Origin: Guadua angustifolia
Lineage: Eukaryota > Streptophyta > Magnoliopsida > Poales > Poaceae
Direction of reading: 5' to 3'
Assembly (NCBI GenBank): GCA_036346375.1
Contig: CM070517.1
Span: 46,162,200-46,226,199, forward strand
DNA: 64,000 nt
The notes beneath the pieces were generated by a model. The model had not been told where the DNA came from and did not search any database. It was given only the letters and a program-made list of their open reading frames with translations. Shown piece after piece: positions 41,941 through 56,100 of the stretch. The position numbers were made by a program, and so were the translations under genes. Position 1 is the first letter of the stretch; the number at the start of each line of letters is the position of its first letter.

Positions 41941-43260
41941 GTAGAGTTGCCTGCTTGACTGACATTTCAATGTAATTATGTGTATATGTTTCCCCTATAC
42001 ACTACAAAAAGTAATGTCGGTCCAAGAAACTCATTTGATCAGTGCGGTGTTTTGTATTCCTGAAAACCAAACCAATCATTACGGATATACTACAATATAC
42101 TATGTGTGACACAGTGTAATAAACACAACACAAATTAATTAAAATAATTCTCACCATGACATAATCTTGAGTTGATTTATAGTCACCCTCGTGTATACAT
42201 ACACCGTTAGATTGCATATTGTTTTTTTTTTCTCTAGAATAGGAACTTGTATCCATACATTCTTCTTTTGAGAGCTGTTATGTGTAAATTTCTGTATGAT
42301 TTGTATATTTTCTGCACACTGTTTGTAAAAGAACTACTCTTTTCGTTGTGCGAAGAAGTATTGCTACGATTCTGGAAATTTCCAGCTGAGCAGTCAGCTT
42401 GCAACAATAGGTGAGCAAGAACTGCTGGATTGGAATTTTTGTTCGAGATGCGTATCTTCTTTCTGTAGCGGTGAACGGTGATTGCAAATGATAAATAGGT
42501 AAAAAGCTGGACGATTTTTTTTTTTATGTTGCTTGCAATATTATTTTATTGTATTGTTGCCTTGTACCTCCATTAATCAGATTGGAAATGCTATGCGTAC
42601 ATTCGAATTCAGTAACATGAAGCAATGTGATTGTGAACAAACTGTTTGGGAATATGTTAGCTAAAATTGTGTTGAAATTGGAATCAAGGAAGCAAACCGT
42701 GCATGTAAAGTTGATCTGTATGTAACATGGGGATCGCCAGGTTAGCTAAGCAGGATTAGCTACACCAAATTGTTGATATAGAAAAATTCTAAATAATTGT
42801 CGACCCATGCCATGTGACCAGAGTCACATCAATCTCAAGCACGAGTAGAGTAACCAAACCACATGATTGCTAGAGACACTTAGGCCCGTTGTTTGGGAAC
42901 CCATGAATTTTCTTCGACTCCCGCATGCCTGTAGGAATTAAACAGTTTTATGTGAAATTTCTATGTCTCAAGTAGATCATAGCTTGGATAAAATAGTTGG
43001 TATGTAAGGATGAGTTTTGTTTTGAAAAGATGGGATTTGTAAACGTAGGTTTAGCTTTAAGATGACACAAAATTCTAGAGGATGCAAACCATTCTGCGCT
43101 TTTGGCATCCCGTTCAATCACCTCTCTGTCTCTGGTTAGCCGCCTCCTTCCAATTTTGTCCAGCCCACCCAGCCATCGCTGGCATTAATTAGAGTTTCTA
43201 GGTGATGCCTGGTCGTGGTTGCTTCTTAAGATTATTGAAATAATTGTTTTTGATATACAA
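41941..43260. other. Stretch without a gene
   Basis: AT-rich DNA. CACTACAAAAA at 42,000-42,010 resembles a CACTA end but has no partner. Nothing else is identified. Confidence 0.4.
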
Positions 43261-43264
43261 CTCT

Positions 43265-43585
43265 ACTTCGAATTATTGAAATATAATTGTATTTGTTATA
43301 TAACTCTATTTATATATAATTAATCTGCATCGTTATAATCTGGCCCTATCAAAATAAGTGGTGGAGATCCTTTCAATGATTGAAATACAATTGTATTTGT
43401 TATATATGATTAATCTGCACCATTATAATCGGGTCCTGTCAAAATAAGTGGTGGCGATCCTTCTTTTTTTCTTCCAATTAATATGAGAATTTCTAGAATC
43501 TAGAATTATTGTGATATTTTCTTGCCCTTAAAACGAAAGAGATGCCTTGAATATCACCGGTTATTTTTATATATATAGATATCTT
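43265..43585. repeat. AT-rich repeat, inverted partner of 5745-5940, with internal duplication
   Basis: It contains CCTTAAAACGAAAGAGATGC and CAAAATAAGTGGTGG, inverted relative to the 5.8-kb copy. The unit with AATTGTATTTGTTATAT, ATTAATCTGCA and AAAATAAGTGGTGG occurs twice in a row (about 43,285 and 43,390). Confidence 0.55.
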
Positions 43586-44070
43586 CGTTGGTTTCTTTTG
43601 TAAATCTGACAAGGGACTGTTTAGAGCTTTACGTATTTGGAGCCATCAGACCACCATAGGAAAAATCCCTGTTAGTTGATCGTATTGTAGTTTCTCTTTA
43701 TTAACCAATATATTTTAAGTTTCACATGGATGATGAGCTACGACCAACTGGATTGTAGAAGGCCCTTTTTTTAATGCTTAACTGATGGTCCAAACAATCA
43801 ACCATTAACTGAAAATACACGTGTAAAATTAAACTAAGGGTGGATGCTTCTATGGACTGAACTGAACGTTCAGTCCATAGTTATGGACCGAACACCACAT
43901 TTTCTTTTGCCTTCTTTTTTATTTCTATTCTCTTCTCTTTTCTGGCCCAAGGCCCAACTCAAGCACCGCCGCCGCCTGCTTCTTCTTCCTTCGGCTTCTC
44001 CCCAACTCTCCCCTCTGCTCCGGCGAGATCCCGGCGACCTCCATCGCCGGGTTCGCCCTGTTCGTCGGCG

Positions 44071-44154
44071 CCGCCGAAAAAATCCTCGCCGCTGGCGCCG
44101 CCCAAAAAAAATCCTCGCCGCTGGCGCCGCCAAAAAAAATCCTCGTCGCTGGCT
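44071..44154. repeat. Three 27-29-bp tandem units in a GC-rich block
   Basis: The unit AAATCCTCGCCGCTGGCGCC is repeated three times with leading A-runs of 6, 8 and 8, so unit length varies (27, 29, 28). The change in A-run length shifts the reading frame between units, so any coding use here would be fragile. Confidence 0.8.
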
Positions 44155-44159
44155 CCGCC

Positions 44160-47100
44160 GAAACGCCTTCGCCCGCCGCCTTTAGTGCTCCTCCCACCTC
44201 GAAGCGGAGCTCTTCCTCGTCGGTCTCCTCCTCCTCCCATCTACTGGACTGGCTTGGAGTGAAGATCCATCCGGACGCGATTCCTTTTGCTGGTAAGGAA
44301 GCCCTAGTTTGCTTGGATTGTAGTTCTTCGAGATCTTTCTTGTTCAAGATCGATCTCAGCTGACCACACCCCATTGATAGGACTATCCAAGGTGCGGGTG
44401 CATCCGCCCAAGTTTGGTGCCTATTACCCTCCGCTAATGCTACTAATAGCAGTTTAATTTCAGAAAAAAAAAACTGGTTGTAGTTGAACCCCATGCCCTG
44501 TGTTAAGTTCGTCTCTGCCGAAGGCTTCTTGTAGTGTAAGTCCAGTTACTGAAATGTCACGCGACTTGCATCTTTTGTGTCCGTGCGCTTGGGGACCGGT
44601 GGAAGGAAAGGAGTGCTGTGGGCTTCTGGTGATTGAAACTTAGGACCTGTGGAGTAGATCTAGGGTTGGGTGTTTGGATAGGTTTTGAGACTACGCGCCC
44701 CTTTATGGCAGTTGAATTGTTGCCCGTCAGTCCGAGCGATTAAGCGGAGGAGAGAGCGGAACATTTTTGGTATGCAGCTGCGGCGACAGGGGTTTGCGAC
44801 AAGAGCCTTACGATTTGCGTGTTGATAGTTTCTTGGAGAATGTTCAAGGCCTTCGCGTGGGACTGATTTGCATGGAATGGAGAACTTCCATTGATGGGAT
44901 CTAGAGGGGGGCAGCAATTGCTTGTAGGTGTGCTATTTAATGCTTGTAGGCATCTTGTCGGCAATAGTTTGTGGATTATATATAATATGGGTACAATTAT
45001 TCATGATTAAAAGGAGAGTTGTTTAGATAATCTCCTAGTTCATAGGGTTTAGATAATCTTGTTGGCAAGTAGCCATCTTAGAATCAAGGGGCAAATACTG
45101 GCTGGCATCTGAGATTGTTGATCACTTTTTAGTAGCTAAGTGGCTTTTGCGACGATGTCAAGACAAATAACAGTATCTGCTTACAAAAGTAACTTCAATA
45201 GTGTTAAATTATGTGTATGTCCACTTGCTTACTTGATATTGATAACTTCTGTGAAGTAAATGGCGTGCTTTCATAAGCTCTATCTAAACCACTGAGTTGT
45301 CTAACAGGAGATAGTTGGACGATATACCATGTCATGACTAAAGTTCAAGGATATATAGGATAAGAAGTGGACAGATTAAGATTGTGTTGTACGATCCACT
45401 GATTTTTCTTTTCAAGTTTTACATAAAATCCAATTGGACATTTTGTTAATATTTATGGACTTTCTAGCTCAAGAAGTTGTGTACCATCAGAAGCACAATG
45501 ATGAATGTTATTTCGATGCTATTGTTTATTATTGTTTAGATTTTCCTGTGTATAAGTTTCAGTTCTAAAAAAACAAAACGAGGCTGTGGTAGAAAACACC
45601 ATCTCTTTCTAAAAAAAATGAAACGAGGCACTCCATCGCAGTTTGTTACTTTTCCTCCAAAAATTTCAATGTTCTCCGAAATACTTTTAGATGTTTGCAC
45701 AAAAATTTTGAGCATATTGATGAATCCTTTTTTAAATCAGTTTGGTTCTTTTGCGCGTTTTAGTGCCCTAGTGGGAATGAAGTAAGTTAGTGGTACACTA
45801 TAAAAAGGAAAACATGGTTAGTAGCATTAAGACATCTGGTGTCTTGTCACACGCCGAGGATGCAATGACGGAGTTGGAGCGAAGGGAGTACTGATGAGTC
45901 GATCGCCACTAGCCCTCTCAGGCCTTGTGCAATGGAAGCCGTGATGGCGTGCCAAGGCAAGGAGGTAGGGCGAACTCAGGAGGTAAGGGAAAAACAGAGG
46001 ATGTGAGGCAATTTTCTCATATATCTCCAAGGTAAATGCTTAGCCCTCTTAAATAGAGAGAGAGCCTTACAAATTATGGTAACAACTAATATATGGAAGG
46101 AAATAACGTAACAAATAAGGGAACTAATAGATTACTTCTAATTAATGCTAATTGAAATCAACTGATTCCTTATCTGGACTGTGAACCGGATTCTCCTGAA
46201 GATCAGGGCCGGGATTCTTCTTGCGTCGCCCATATGTAAGACCCCACATGACATGTCTAGATGCTTGTGAACTAAGGTATCTTTTTCACGACTCTCTCCA
46301 AAATCCCCCATTCTCCTACTCCCCTATCCTCTTCTCCCCTTGCTCCTCCCTTATTCCCGTTTCCTTCTCTAATACACCCCTTCCTTCCCTTCTTACCCTC
46401 CCATTCATCCCCTTTAACCTCCGTCCTCTTCCTACTTCCCATTCCCATACATGCTCCACTTGCCCTACCTTCACTTTTGACTTTAACATATCCAATTGCC
46501 AGATTAGAGATCTGTTCATGGTAAATGCTTTATTAACGATGCCAGATCTGATATCTGTTTTTCATATATTTTTTGTTTTGCTTCTGGGACTGTTTCTTGT
46601 CTCGGCAATGTTTTCAAATAATGATGCATCTTGTCTTCATGCTTTACTTTGATAATTTTGTGATGGATTGTCATGTGCATGTGCGGCTGTTAACAGAACG
46701 ATCGCCATCGGGACGATCGGCACTCACGCCACGACTCACGCCACCAGCGCCTGACGCTGGACACGCCACACGCCACTGGTCGCAGCTCCAACTTGACAGG
46801 CCAAGGTCTCTTGGGCCATCTCCCCAAAAGCTAGCTCAATGAGGGCCTCACTCTCTTATAAACCATGCTCAAGCCTCTCCAAGACCAATATGGGACTATT
46901 CTATTCTCTCACAATTATTCTCTCACTCGGCCATCAGGCTCGAGATTATCTAGGAACCACATGGACCGCCTGGCTCGATACCAAAGAGCCCAGTGGTCCT
47001 GTGGTTCCTAGATAATCTCGCACTACCAATGTGCGAGGAGATTGTTGGGAATAGTCCCACATTGGTTGTGGAGAGGGCTTGAGCATGGTTTATAAGGGCG

Positions 47101-50100
47101 AGAGCACCCCTCATCAAGCTTAGCCAGTAGATGGCCCAAGAGACCTTGGCCCGCCGCTCTGTTGGGCCTCATGACCCAAATGGTGTGTGCAAGCTCCAAG
47201 AGCCGGTGGGCGTGAGCGCTGTGGTGGCCGATCGTGTGGCGATCAAAGTTAACAATTGGTATCGAGCCTGTGGTCCTGTGGTTCCTAGATAATCTCTACC
47301 AATGTGAGGGGAGATTGTTGGGAATAGTCCCACATTGGTTGTGGAGAGGGCTTGAGCATGGTTTATAAGGGCGAGGAGCACCCTCATTGAGCTAGCTTTT
47401 TGGGGAGATGGCCCAAGAGACCTTGGCCCGCTGCTCTGTTGGGCCTGCGACCCAACAAGTGCAGGCGCGTCTTGCCAAGAGTGGCGTGAGGCGGTGCTGA
47501 TCGTGTGGCGATCAGGTTAACATGGCCGACCAGCAATACATGGCAGCATACGTGCAGCAGAATACTAGGGCTGACTGCAACATATTACTTAGATACCAAG
47601 ATAGGGTTTAATTAGAGATAGGATAGGATTGTATCTAGATGGAAAGTAATATTATCTTTAGATGGAAAGTTTAGATTGAATTGTTAAGTGCTGTCCCTAT
47701 ATAAAGGGTGGCGACATGCCATATTATCATTGAGAAGCAATGATAATCAGTACATCTATCCCTAAGTCTTCCTCCTGTATGTCTCTCCTCCCTAGCTTCT
47801 GTGTGCTCAACCGTCAGCACCATCTCCCTTCTACTACCCTATGAACTAGGTCCCTGACATGATTGGCCGCAATTTGGATCAGAATTGGAAGATAGGAAGA
47901 AGAAACAAGGATAGGAACTGGGGAAAAAAATATAGGTTCTGCTTCTTCGTTCCCCTCTCACTTGTTTGCATGGGTTTACATAGTCCATTCCATTACTCTC
48001 ACAGGTTGGACCCACTGGCAAGCTAGAATTGAAGGGTGAAATCAATCCAAATTATATCAGAACAAAACATTTGGCCCATAAGCTCAGTAGTTGAACTCAA
48101 TTATCTGACTTTGTTGTCTTGCCTAAGTCTCCCACCTTGGTCTACGTTTTGCTTGCTTCCACTGCCAATCGATGATCTGATGCTGAGCAATGTCTGTAAC
48201 AAATTTGTGTGTGTTAATGATGCTGTGAAATATTGATTTACCATGCTGCATACAATAAGAATAGTTATTCAAGTCATTAGCATGCAATACTGCATGATTG
48301 TGTGCTTGTTTGTTGTGGGGAGCAATTGAGATGATGTTTTCTACATCTACACAACTACTTATCAGGTGGGGTGGGGGGGGTCGCTGGGCCATTCAAAATT
48401 ATTTTATTTGCAGGCAGCTCATAGTGAACTCGTTGATTGATCTGTTGTGGGGGATGAATCCATTTATTCTCTGTCCATGTCTCCCTGATTGGCATGCGAT
48501 AACTTCTAGCTTGTGCTATTATGCAATAGGATCCTTCTGAATTTTCAGCAAAGCTCTTAAGCCTGTTGATAGAAATGTTATTTGCGCTTCTTTACACTTT
48601 CAGAAAAATAGGTATAATCGTGAAAACTGTGAAAAATTAGGTTGTTTAGTATATCTAACCTGTTAGCATGCCCCTTTCTGGTAAACGCTTGTCTTATTAG
48701 TAGTGATTCTGATTTTCTGTACCATATTTAATAGAATTGTAACCTCACCGGTTCTTGTTTGCATTGTTTCTAGTTAATCTGGGAACTTAGTCGCAGGAAT
48801 TGGAGGATGGGACCACTACATTAAGTTTGAGGGTCAGGTCATAAAGCAATATACCTGCAATAGACCGGTATAATCTCATGACTTCTGATGGATGAGCACT
48901 TAAGTATGAGTTTTTTTTTATTCCAGTGTTTATATATTTGGCATCTGAATTTATGTTGCATGTGGTCACATGTGGTTAACAGATGACTCCAAAATGGAGT
49001 GAATGCCCTTCAAATAGTTATAGGGAACTATCTTCACATGAAAATGGAGAGTCTGCACAAAAGAAGGAAGGTAATGTTTACAAAAGGAGGAAGATGGATA
49101 AGGATTCAAATTCCCTTACAGCAGATGAAGTTAAAGAAACGGTAACTCGAAGTTGCACAGCTTCTGAAGATCACTCTTCATTACTGCTACCTGTTTTTCC
49201 CTCAGATGCAACAATTTCAATTTCGAGGGCAGTTAAGATAGATCCTATCCAAGAGTGTGAAGAGCCTGCTGAAGTTTCATTGGAGCCAAATTCTGGTTTA
49301 AATGATAGATGTTCAGTATCAAGTATGCCACCATCTTTCATGATGTTGGACAAAAAGGATGCTGCTGAATGTTCCTTGTCAAATATAACCCCTACAGAAC
49401 CAATATCAGAGCTCACATCAGCAAGGGATCTTTGCATCGCCACATTGAGAAAAGATGGACTCATAACTGAATCGCGAACTAGAATCACTACAGAGGAATT
49501 CACCGATCGTGATGTGATCCATTTGTTGGCATGCAAAACTTGTCAGAGCTTGGAGCATCCACTAAAGATGTTAATATGCGATTCTTGTGAAGCAGCATTC
49601 CATTTATCATGTTGCATCCCTTGTATTAAAGAGCTGCCAACTGATGAATGGTATTGTCTGCCATGTTTGAGGAAGAAACCTGAGAGTCTTTATGGCAAAC
49701 TGTTAGAGGGAAAGGTCAAGTCTTCTGGGAATATTAACCAAAGGCCTCATGGCATGAGTCATATAGAGTACATGTTGAAAGATACTGAACCATATGTTAC
49801 TGGGGTTCGAATTGGTAGAGATTTTCAAGCAGAAGTGTCAGAATGGTCTGGTCCCACTTCCAGGTGTGCTTATGCAATTGCTTGTAGTTCTAACATTTTC
49901 ATTAATTAGGAATAGTAACATGTAAATTTTGGTATAGTGTTCTTAAATTTCTGTAGCTATTTTACATGAACATAAAGATGGTTATAGTTTTTGTTACTGT
50001 TATGGTCATCACAATCTTTATTTAACAGTGTTGTAAGATGTGCACTTGAAAATCCTTGGGTTGACTATGCAGCTAAATCATTATCATCACCACTACCACC

Positions 50101-53100
50101 ACCTTAGATATTAATTAATATGTACTTTTGAATTTTGCATGTGCCCAAATCGTTGAATTGATCTATTCTAATTGATAGTTGTATCATTCTCAAAAGGAAG
50201 AATGTTACCTGCCATTATATAAAAGGTTATTTGCTATTTTAATCATGAACTTTGGTTGATTTTTTTTGTCATAGCAAAGTTTGCATCATTTCAGAATATG
50301 TGCTAGTAATATTGATGCATTATTGTTATTGGTCACTCAAATCATTTAAAACTTAGAATTTCATAAAAAACTGAACAAAAGGAAGAATTATACATACTTG
50401 GGGGAATAGTAAAATTTTAGAAAATCCAAAATGAACTACAGGTTTTGAGAATATTAGGTGAGTCGGGCTGCAACAAAGCAACCCATTGGGGTTGCCTGCA
50501 CAGTCATGACAGATTGGTTGGATAGACAGTTAAATCAGATGGTGTCGATGTTGCCAAACTAATGGTGTACACTTGTTCCAAACTAGCATCTATACAATGC
50601 TTTCGTGTTGATGCAGGAGACATCTTTGACATGCATATGATATATAATTATTTTGAACATTGATTATATATCCTTAATTTCTTATATGCCATAATGTGTC
50701 ATTTAATTGAACCTTTTGAATTACAAAATAGCAGAATTTTTATTGGTGCATTGTTCTATGTGTAAGCTCCATATATGTGCATGCTGCCTTACCTCTTTGA
50801 GATAACAATTCCTTCTCAATTCTCACTGGTCCAGGTTTAACCTTTTCTTCTTATTGGTCAAGATTTCACGGTCCAATGAATAAATTGTATTTAAGATGAT
50901 ATAGTGTGTTATGTTGTTGTATCATTGGCCCTGGGTTACTGTTGCTTACATTCTCAGAATTATTCCATCATGTTGATTTTTTTGTGTGTAGTAGCGACGG
51001 CCATTTCAAGGAGCCCTCTGAATTTGATCCTGCTGAACTTACTAAATTGAATGTAAGATTTGTACCTTTGAATTAGTCGTATTCGCCACATAAAGTTTCT
51101 TAAGCTAGTTCCTTGCTTGCATAGTTTTGGAAAACGAATGATCAAAATAGATCTCCAATTGGTAACTGGATACAATGCCGTGAGGTCTTGAGCACAGGTG
51201 ATTCTGACAAGCTAGTTGTCTGTGCCAAATGGAGAAGGTAAAGAAATTTTCTCTTTATAACTTTCCCATTATTTATATTGCTAGGAATCTCTAATACATT
51301 TTTATCCTGTGACAACTCAATTGGAGCAAATGTTTAAATTTAAAATTCCCATGTTAATCTATCTTTTCCGAGCCACTGCATGGTAACTAGTTTAGTTGTG
51401 GGCTTGTGGTTCCATTTTGATGTAAGTTTCTTAAAGAATGTTAAGTGTTACAACTTTTCTTTCCAATCCTATTGCAAGGTAGTTGGTAGTGGTTCCCAAG
51501 TGAACTAGGTTGGAGCTGATCAAAACATGGTGAACAGGTCAAACTTGGTCTATTTCTGGCACGATGTAGCCTAAAACTAACATGTTCATACCTTTTTAGT
51601 TTGAACTTTGAAGATATTTATTCATATTTTTTCTAGTGAGCTAAATCCCAAACATGTAAAGATTAACTAATCTCTGGACTTCTCTACACTCTGTTAGCAT
51701 GTTATGTGTACCTAATTGAACCCATGTTACTTCAGTCCAGTGTAACTAGTAAATTGCTTCATTTGTATTAGTTATGGAGCTATTGTTGTAAGTGAAACAC
51801 TAATTATGTACTTGGATTTCTGTACCACTAACCCCCTTTTGCTAGTCTCGGTTTTCCTTGTTCATAGGCTTATCTTATGTAGCTTTAAAGGTATCCCATA
51901 AATATTTTGTTTCATGCGATCTCTTGCAGGGCACCCCTATTTTTTGTTCAGTCAGAAGATTGGGATTGTTCTTGTTGTCTTCTTTGGGATCCGGCCCATG
52001 CTGATTGTGCTGTTCCACAGGTAGTATTGTACTTATTTCTTGATTGCTCAAGTAATGTAAAGCATCTCACTTCAGTTTATGCACTGTTCCCCTAGGTGTC
52101 ACCTAAGCGCTAGGCTCTATCCTCCCGCCTAGCCACCTAGGCTAATTTATCCTACCTATTAACCTGCCCAGCCCCGCCTAATCGGCGATTGGACGCTAGG
52201 CGCTTGTCTGCCGCCTGACTAGCACCTAGCGCCTTGGTGAACAATGAGTTTATGCCTGGTGGCAATTATGAGTGCTGAGTGGTAAATGATTCTAGTGTTA
52301 ATCACGTAATTGGTGTTCTTATTCAAGTTTTGCACTTATCTAGTTCTAGTATGTTGCCATTAACCGGCACGCCGCAATATTTTCATGATGCCATCAAGTT
52401 GTTATTGCCAGAACTGTATTAGTTGTGCAAACATGTTACGACGTACAAACATATATTCTAACGAACATTATTTTTGTACCCAATTTAGCTCTCCATCATC
52501 AATTCTACACATAAGATATTCTTAAGAATAGTTACAGACGTAATTGTTTACACATAGGGTTTCAAAAAGAGTTAACCTGCAGTATATAATTTATATTTGA
52601 ATTGTTGATGGTATCTTGAAAGGAACAACTTTGACTTCCCAGTCTGTATATAACTCTGTCAGATTTGTAGTATCGCAAATTACTCATATAAATTACTTTC
52701 GTGTAGAAAATTATACTTATTGTAGTTCCGTTTTGTTTTGTGTAATAGTCAGGGAAAATGCTACTGGTTTGCAAATTTTACCAGAGGGTAGCTATAGAAC
52801 CGGTAACCAGCAGTAACTTGGTTTTTTGGACGAATTTTTTGAATTGAAATTTGAATTTCTCGAATGTAAAAGGGAAAAGTTCAAAAAATTGGCTCAATTA
52901 GCACTCGAACCTACCACCTGCCTCCCCCAAACGTACAGCCTTCCCACCTGGCCATGTGCGTCCCTATAGTATGAATGTGTTGCAAATTTCCGTTATATAT
53001 GGATGAAAAATAGATAACTACGAAATGTTTCATTCGGTTTGAATTTTTACAAGACCTCACCAACAACCGCAGGTTTTCGGTGATAAGATTTTCCCTGGTA

Positions 53101-56100
53101 ATGGTAAAGCTATTAGTGTAAAAAGGCACTCTATTTTTGTTTTTGAAAGGATGCTCTAGCAGCCAAGGTTTCAAATTTTGTTTTTGGACTATATCTCGGA
53201 GGTGGCTCAAATATGAAATTTCAGCGAGATTTCAGAATTTTGGACGAAATCGGTCAAAATTCAAATTTGGATATTTTTTTTGGGCCGGGATTTCCAAGAT
53301 TTTAGTCAAAATTGCCAAAATCTTGGCAAATTTCAACCAAATGAAAAATGGTTCAAACCATGTTATAAATTTTTGTGGATGGTCCTGACGCATCACTAAT
53401 GTTCCAATAAAACTTTCAGATGATCAAGTTTTAAGGAATTTTTAAAAATTCTAATAGTGCTACTTCTGAACTCCTTATAAAAGCCTTACAGTGGGAGAAT
53501 TTTTGATTGAGCAACTAAAACAAGTTTAGAATTTTTGAAACTTTTAGAGAAGGGTGCTGAGGCAATGCTTAAACTCCTAAAAATTTTGGATCATGATCAC
53601 ACTCGAGCGAATTTATTAAATTCTAACAAGGTTAATATCTCATTTATATTGCTTCTTTTTTTTTTTCAAAGATAACAAACAAAGTTCAATTCTTTTGGAA
53701 AATTTTCTATATGATTCTAGATTGCTAAAGATGGTATCATAAATTTTTAGAGCATGATCAAACTTATACATTTTTCAAAAAATCTGACAGGGTTTTTTGT
53801 TATTTTTATAAAATATCTCAAAAATTTGGTTTTTCAAAACGTTTTCATGTAAGATGACATTCTTAAGAGGTATTGTACTATTGTCCCAATTCCTGTCAAA
53901 ATACTTGAAATTTTGCGAAGGCCGAAATTTCGGTAAATTTCAATCAAATGAAAAAAATTTCACAGCATGTTAGAAAATTTTGAAAATCTAATGTTCCCAT
54001 AAAATTTTCAGATGATGATCAAGCCTGAGGAATCTCAAAAAATTCTGATAGTGTTGTTGTCCTGATAAAAGGCTGAGTACATGTATTGCTTCCATAGATT
54101 TGATTGAGCAACCAAAACAAGTTTAGAATTTTTGAAAATTTTAGAGAGACAATGATTAAGCTCACCCATAGTGCTGAGACAATGATTAAGCTCACCTAGG
54201 CGCCCGCTTGAGACGATGATTAGACGATGAAAATAATAAATGATAAATAATATCTCATATGACATGAAATTAAGTCAAATATGAAGCAAAAGATGTGTAA
54301 TCTTCAAAACAGGTGCCAAAAAATTAACTGTTGCCTAAGGAAAGCTTGTGGCAATGAAGGGTTACCTCATATGAAAGGAAATTAGATCCGGCATGTATCT
54401 ATACAAAAGAAATTCACGCACATCAACACAAAACAGATATCAAACAAACAATGAAGCAAGCATACAAATACATGCTGTCACTGAAGCAAGCAAATCACTG
54501 AAGAAACAAATCACTCGCAGCCTCCTCAAATCATCAAGAATCTCCGGTCTCAGTCCGGTCTCCATACTCCATAGCCTCCTCCAATCATTGAAAAAGCGAT
54601 GGCTCTGCTCACTCTCCATCTCCGCATGATCGCGAGTCCACTCCAGTGTCGATTCTCCGCCCTGAGTCCTCGAAGTCCTCTGCCATCCCTCCACCATGTC
54701 ATTCAAGCATAGGAAGGATCGAAGAAGCGGAGGAAGGATCGAAGGAGGAAAGCGAAGGAGGCGGAGGAGCAAGGAGAAGCAGAGGAGAAGAAGGATCGGG
54801 ACTCGAGGCGAGGAGTTCTCACCGGAGGTCGACTCTGAGTTACAGCGCGGCGGTTGGACATGAGGCTGGGCCGAGGCTGCAGCTTGCGTCTTAGGGTTAC
54901 CTCTGCGAACTGCGGCGCTCACAGTCTCGGCTCAAGTCCAGAGGCGATGATTTAATGGTGGAGGCGGTCGGCGGTGGTGGAGGCGGAGCAGACTCATGTG
55001 CTCTGGAGCGAGGCGGAGCCAGATGAGTATCTCGGTCAGTCTCTCTCTCTTGGTTTGGTCGCGTCCTTACCCTTTTGTTCTCGGCTCTCTTCCTCGGACC
55101 AGACGAGCAAGCTCGGCGACCTTGATCGGCGAGTCGTCGCTGGACGCTGGGCGGCTCTAACTCGCTCGATCGGCGGCGGCCAGCGTCCGTCTCCTCCGCA
55201 TGGGCGACTAGGCGTCGCCTAGTCGACGCCTTGACAACTATGAGCTCACCTAAAAATTTTGGATCATGATCTTACTTGTACGAATTTATAAAATTCTGAC
55301 ACAGTTACTGTCGCATTTATGTTCCTTCTGTTTTTTATTTTTCAAAGATAACAAATGAAGTTCAATGCTTTCGAAAATTTTTCTGTATGATCCTAGAGTT
55401 CTAAAGATGGTACCATAAATTTTTCAAAGCATGATCAAGTTTGTACATTGTTTTAAAAAAAATCTGGCAGTGTTTTTGTTATTTTTATCAAACGTCTGAA
55501 AATTCGGTTTTTCAAAACATTTTCAACCTTGCGAGGATTTTGAACCTTGCTAGCAGCTGCCTTATTTTGCTAGGATTTTGAACCTTGCTAGCAGCTGCCT
55601 TATTCCTAAACATGGTCGCCAATATTTTGGTTCCAAAAGGTTGTAGAGCAATAAGAGATGATTTTGGTACACTTTATAAAACATATCACCATTGTTCCGC
55701 TACTTTAATAGCCACCGTTATTTTGAACAATGAAGTACATATCTGCAGAAAGTTATCGGGAAAAATACGTCTGCAATTTGCATATATTGTGTCATTTTTT
55801 TGTTGTTGTTGAAATTGGCTGTAACTAGTATGGAGTGGACTGTCTCTAGTATGGATTCCAAACTTCCACTTATACATTGAGAAAGTTCTTTTTTCTTAAT
55901 GCTCGTTGATAACTGCTTTTAAATATAAAATGAGATATAAGAACTGAATCGGTGGTCTGCACCTGAGATTATAAATGGTATAACAGATAGCTCAAGAATC
56001 CTGCTGGTATCTGGTTGTATACTGGTATACAAAACCATTTGTTCACCTATTGTATGTCCTGCAATTCTGTAGACCAGATACAACTGGTATTTTGAAGTGA

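Noticed and set aside
42000..42010. CACTACAAAAA as a CACTA transposon end
   Set aside because: No inverted partner, 3-bp target duplication or subterminal repeats were found nearby.
43844..44185. 113-codon frame starting with ATG as the N-terminus of the PHD protein
   Set aside because: It is in a different phase from the downstream exon, ends at a stop before the donor site and is Arg/Pro-rich from GC bias.
54440..54922. 160-codon minus-strand frame in the PHD intron
   Set aside because: It lies inside the 1045-bp insertion, has no recognised domain and no promoter evidence; described as part of the insertion.
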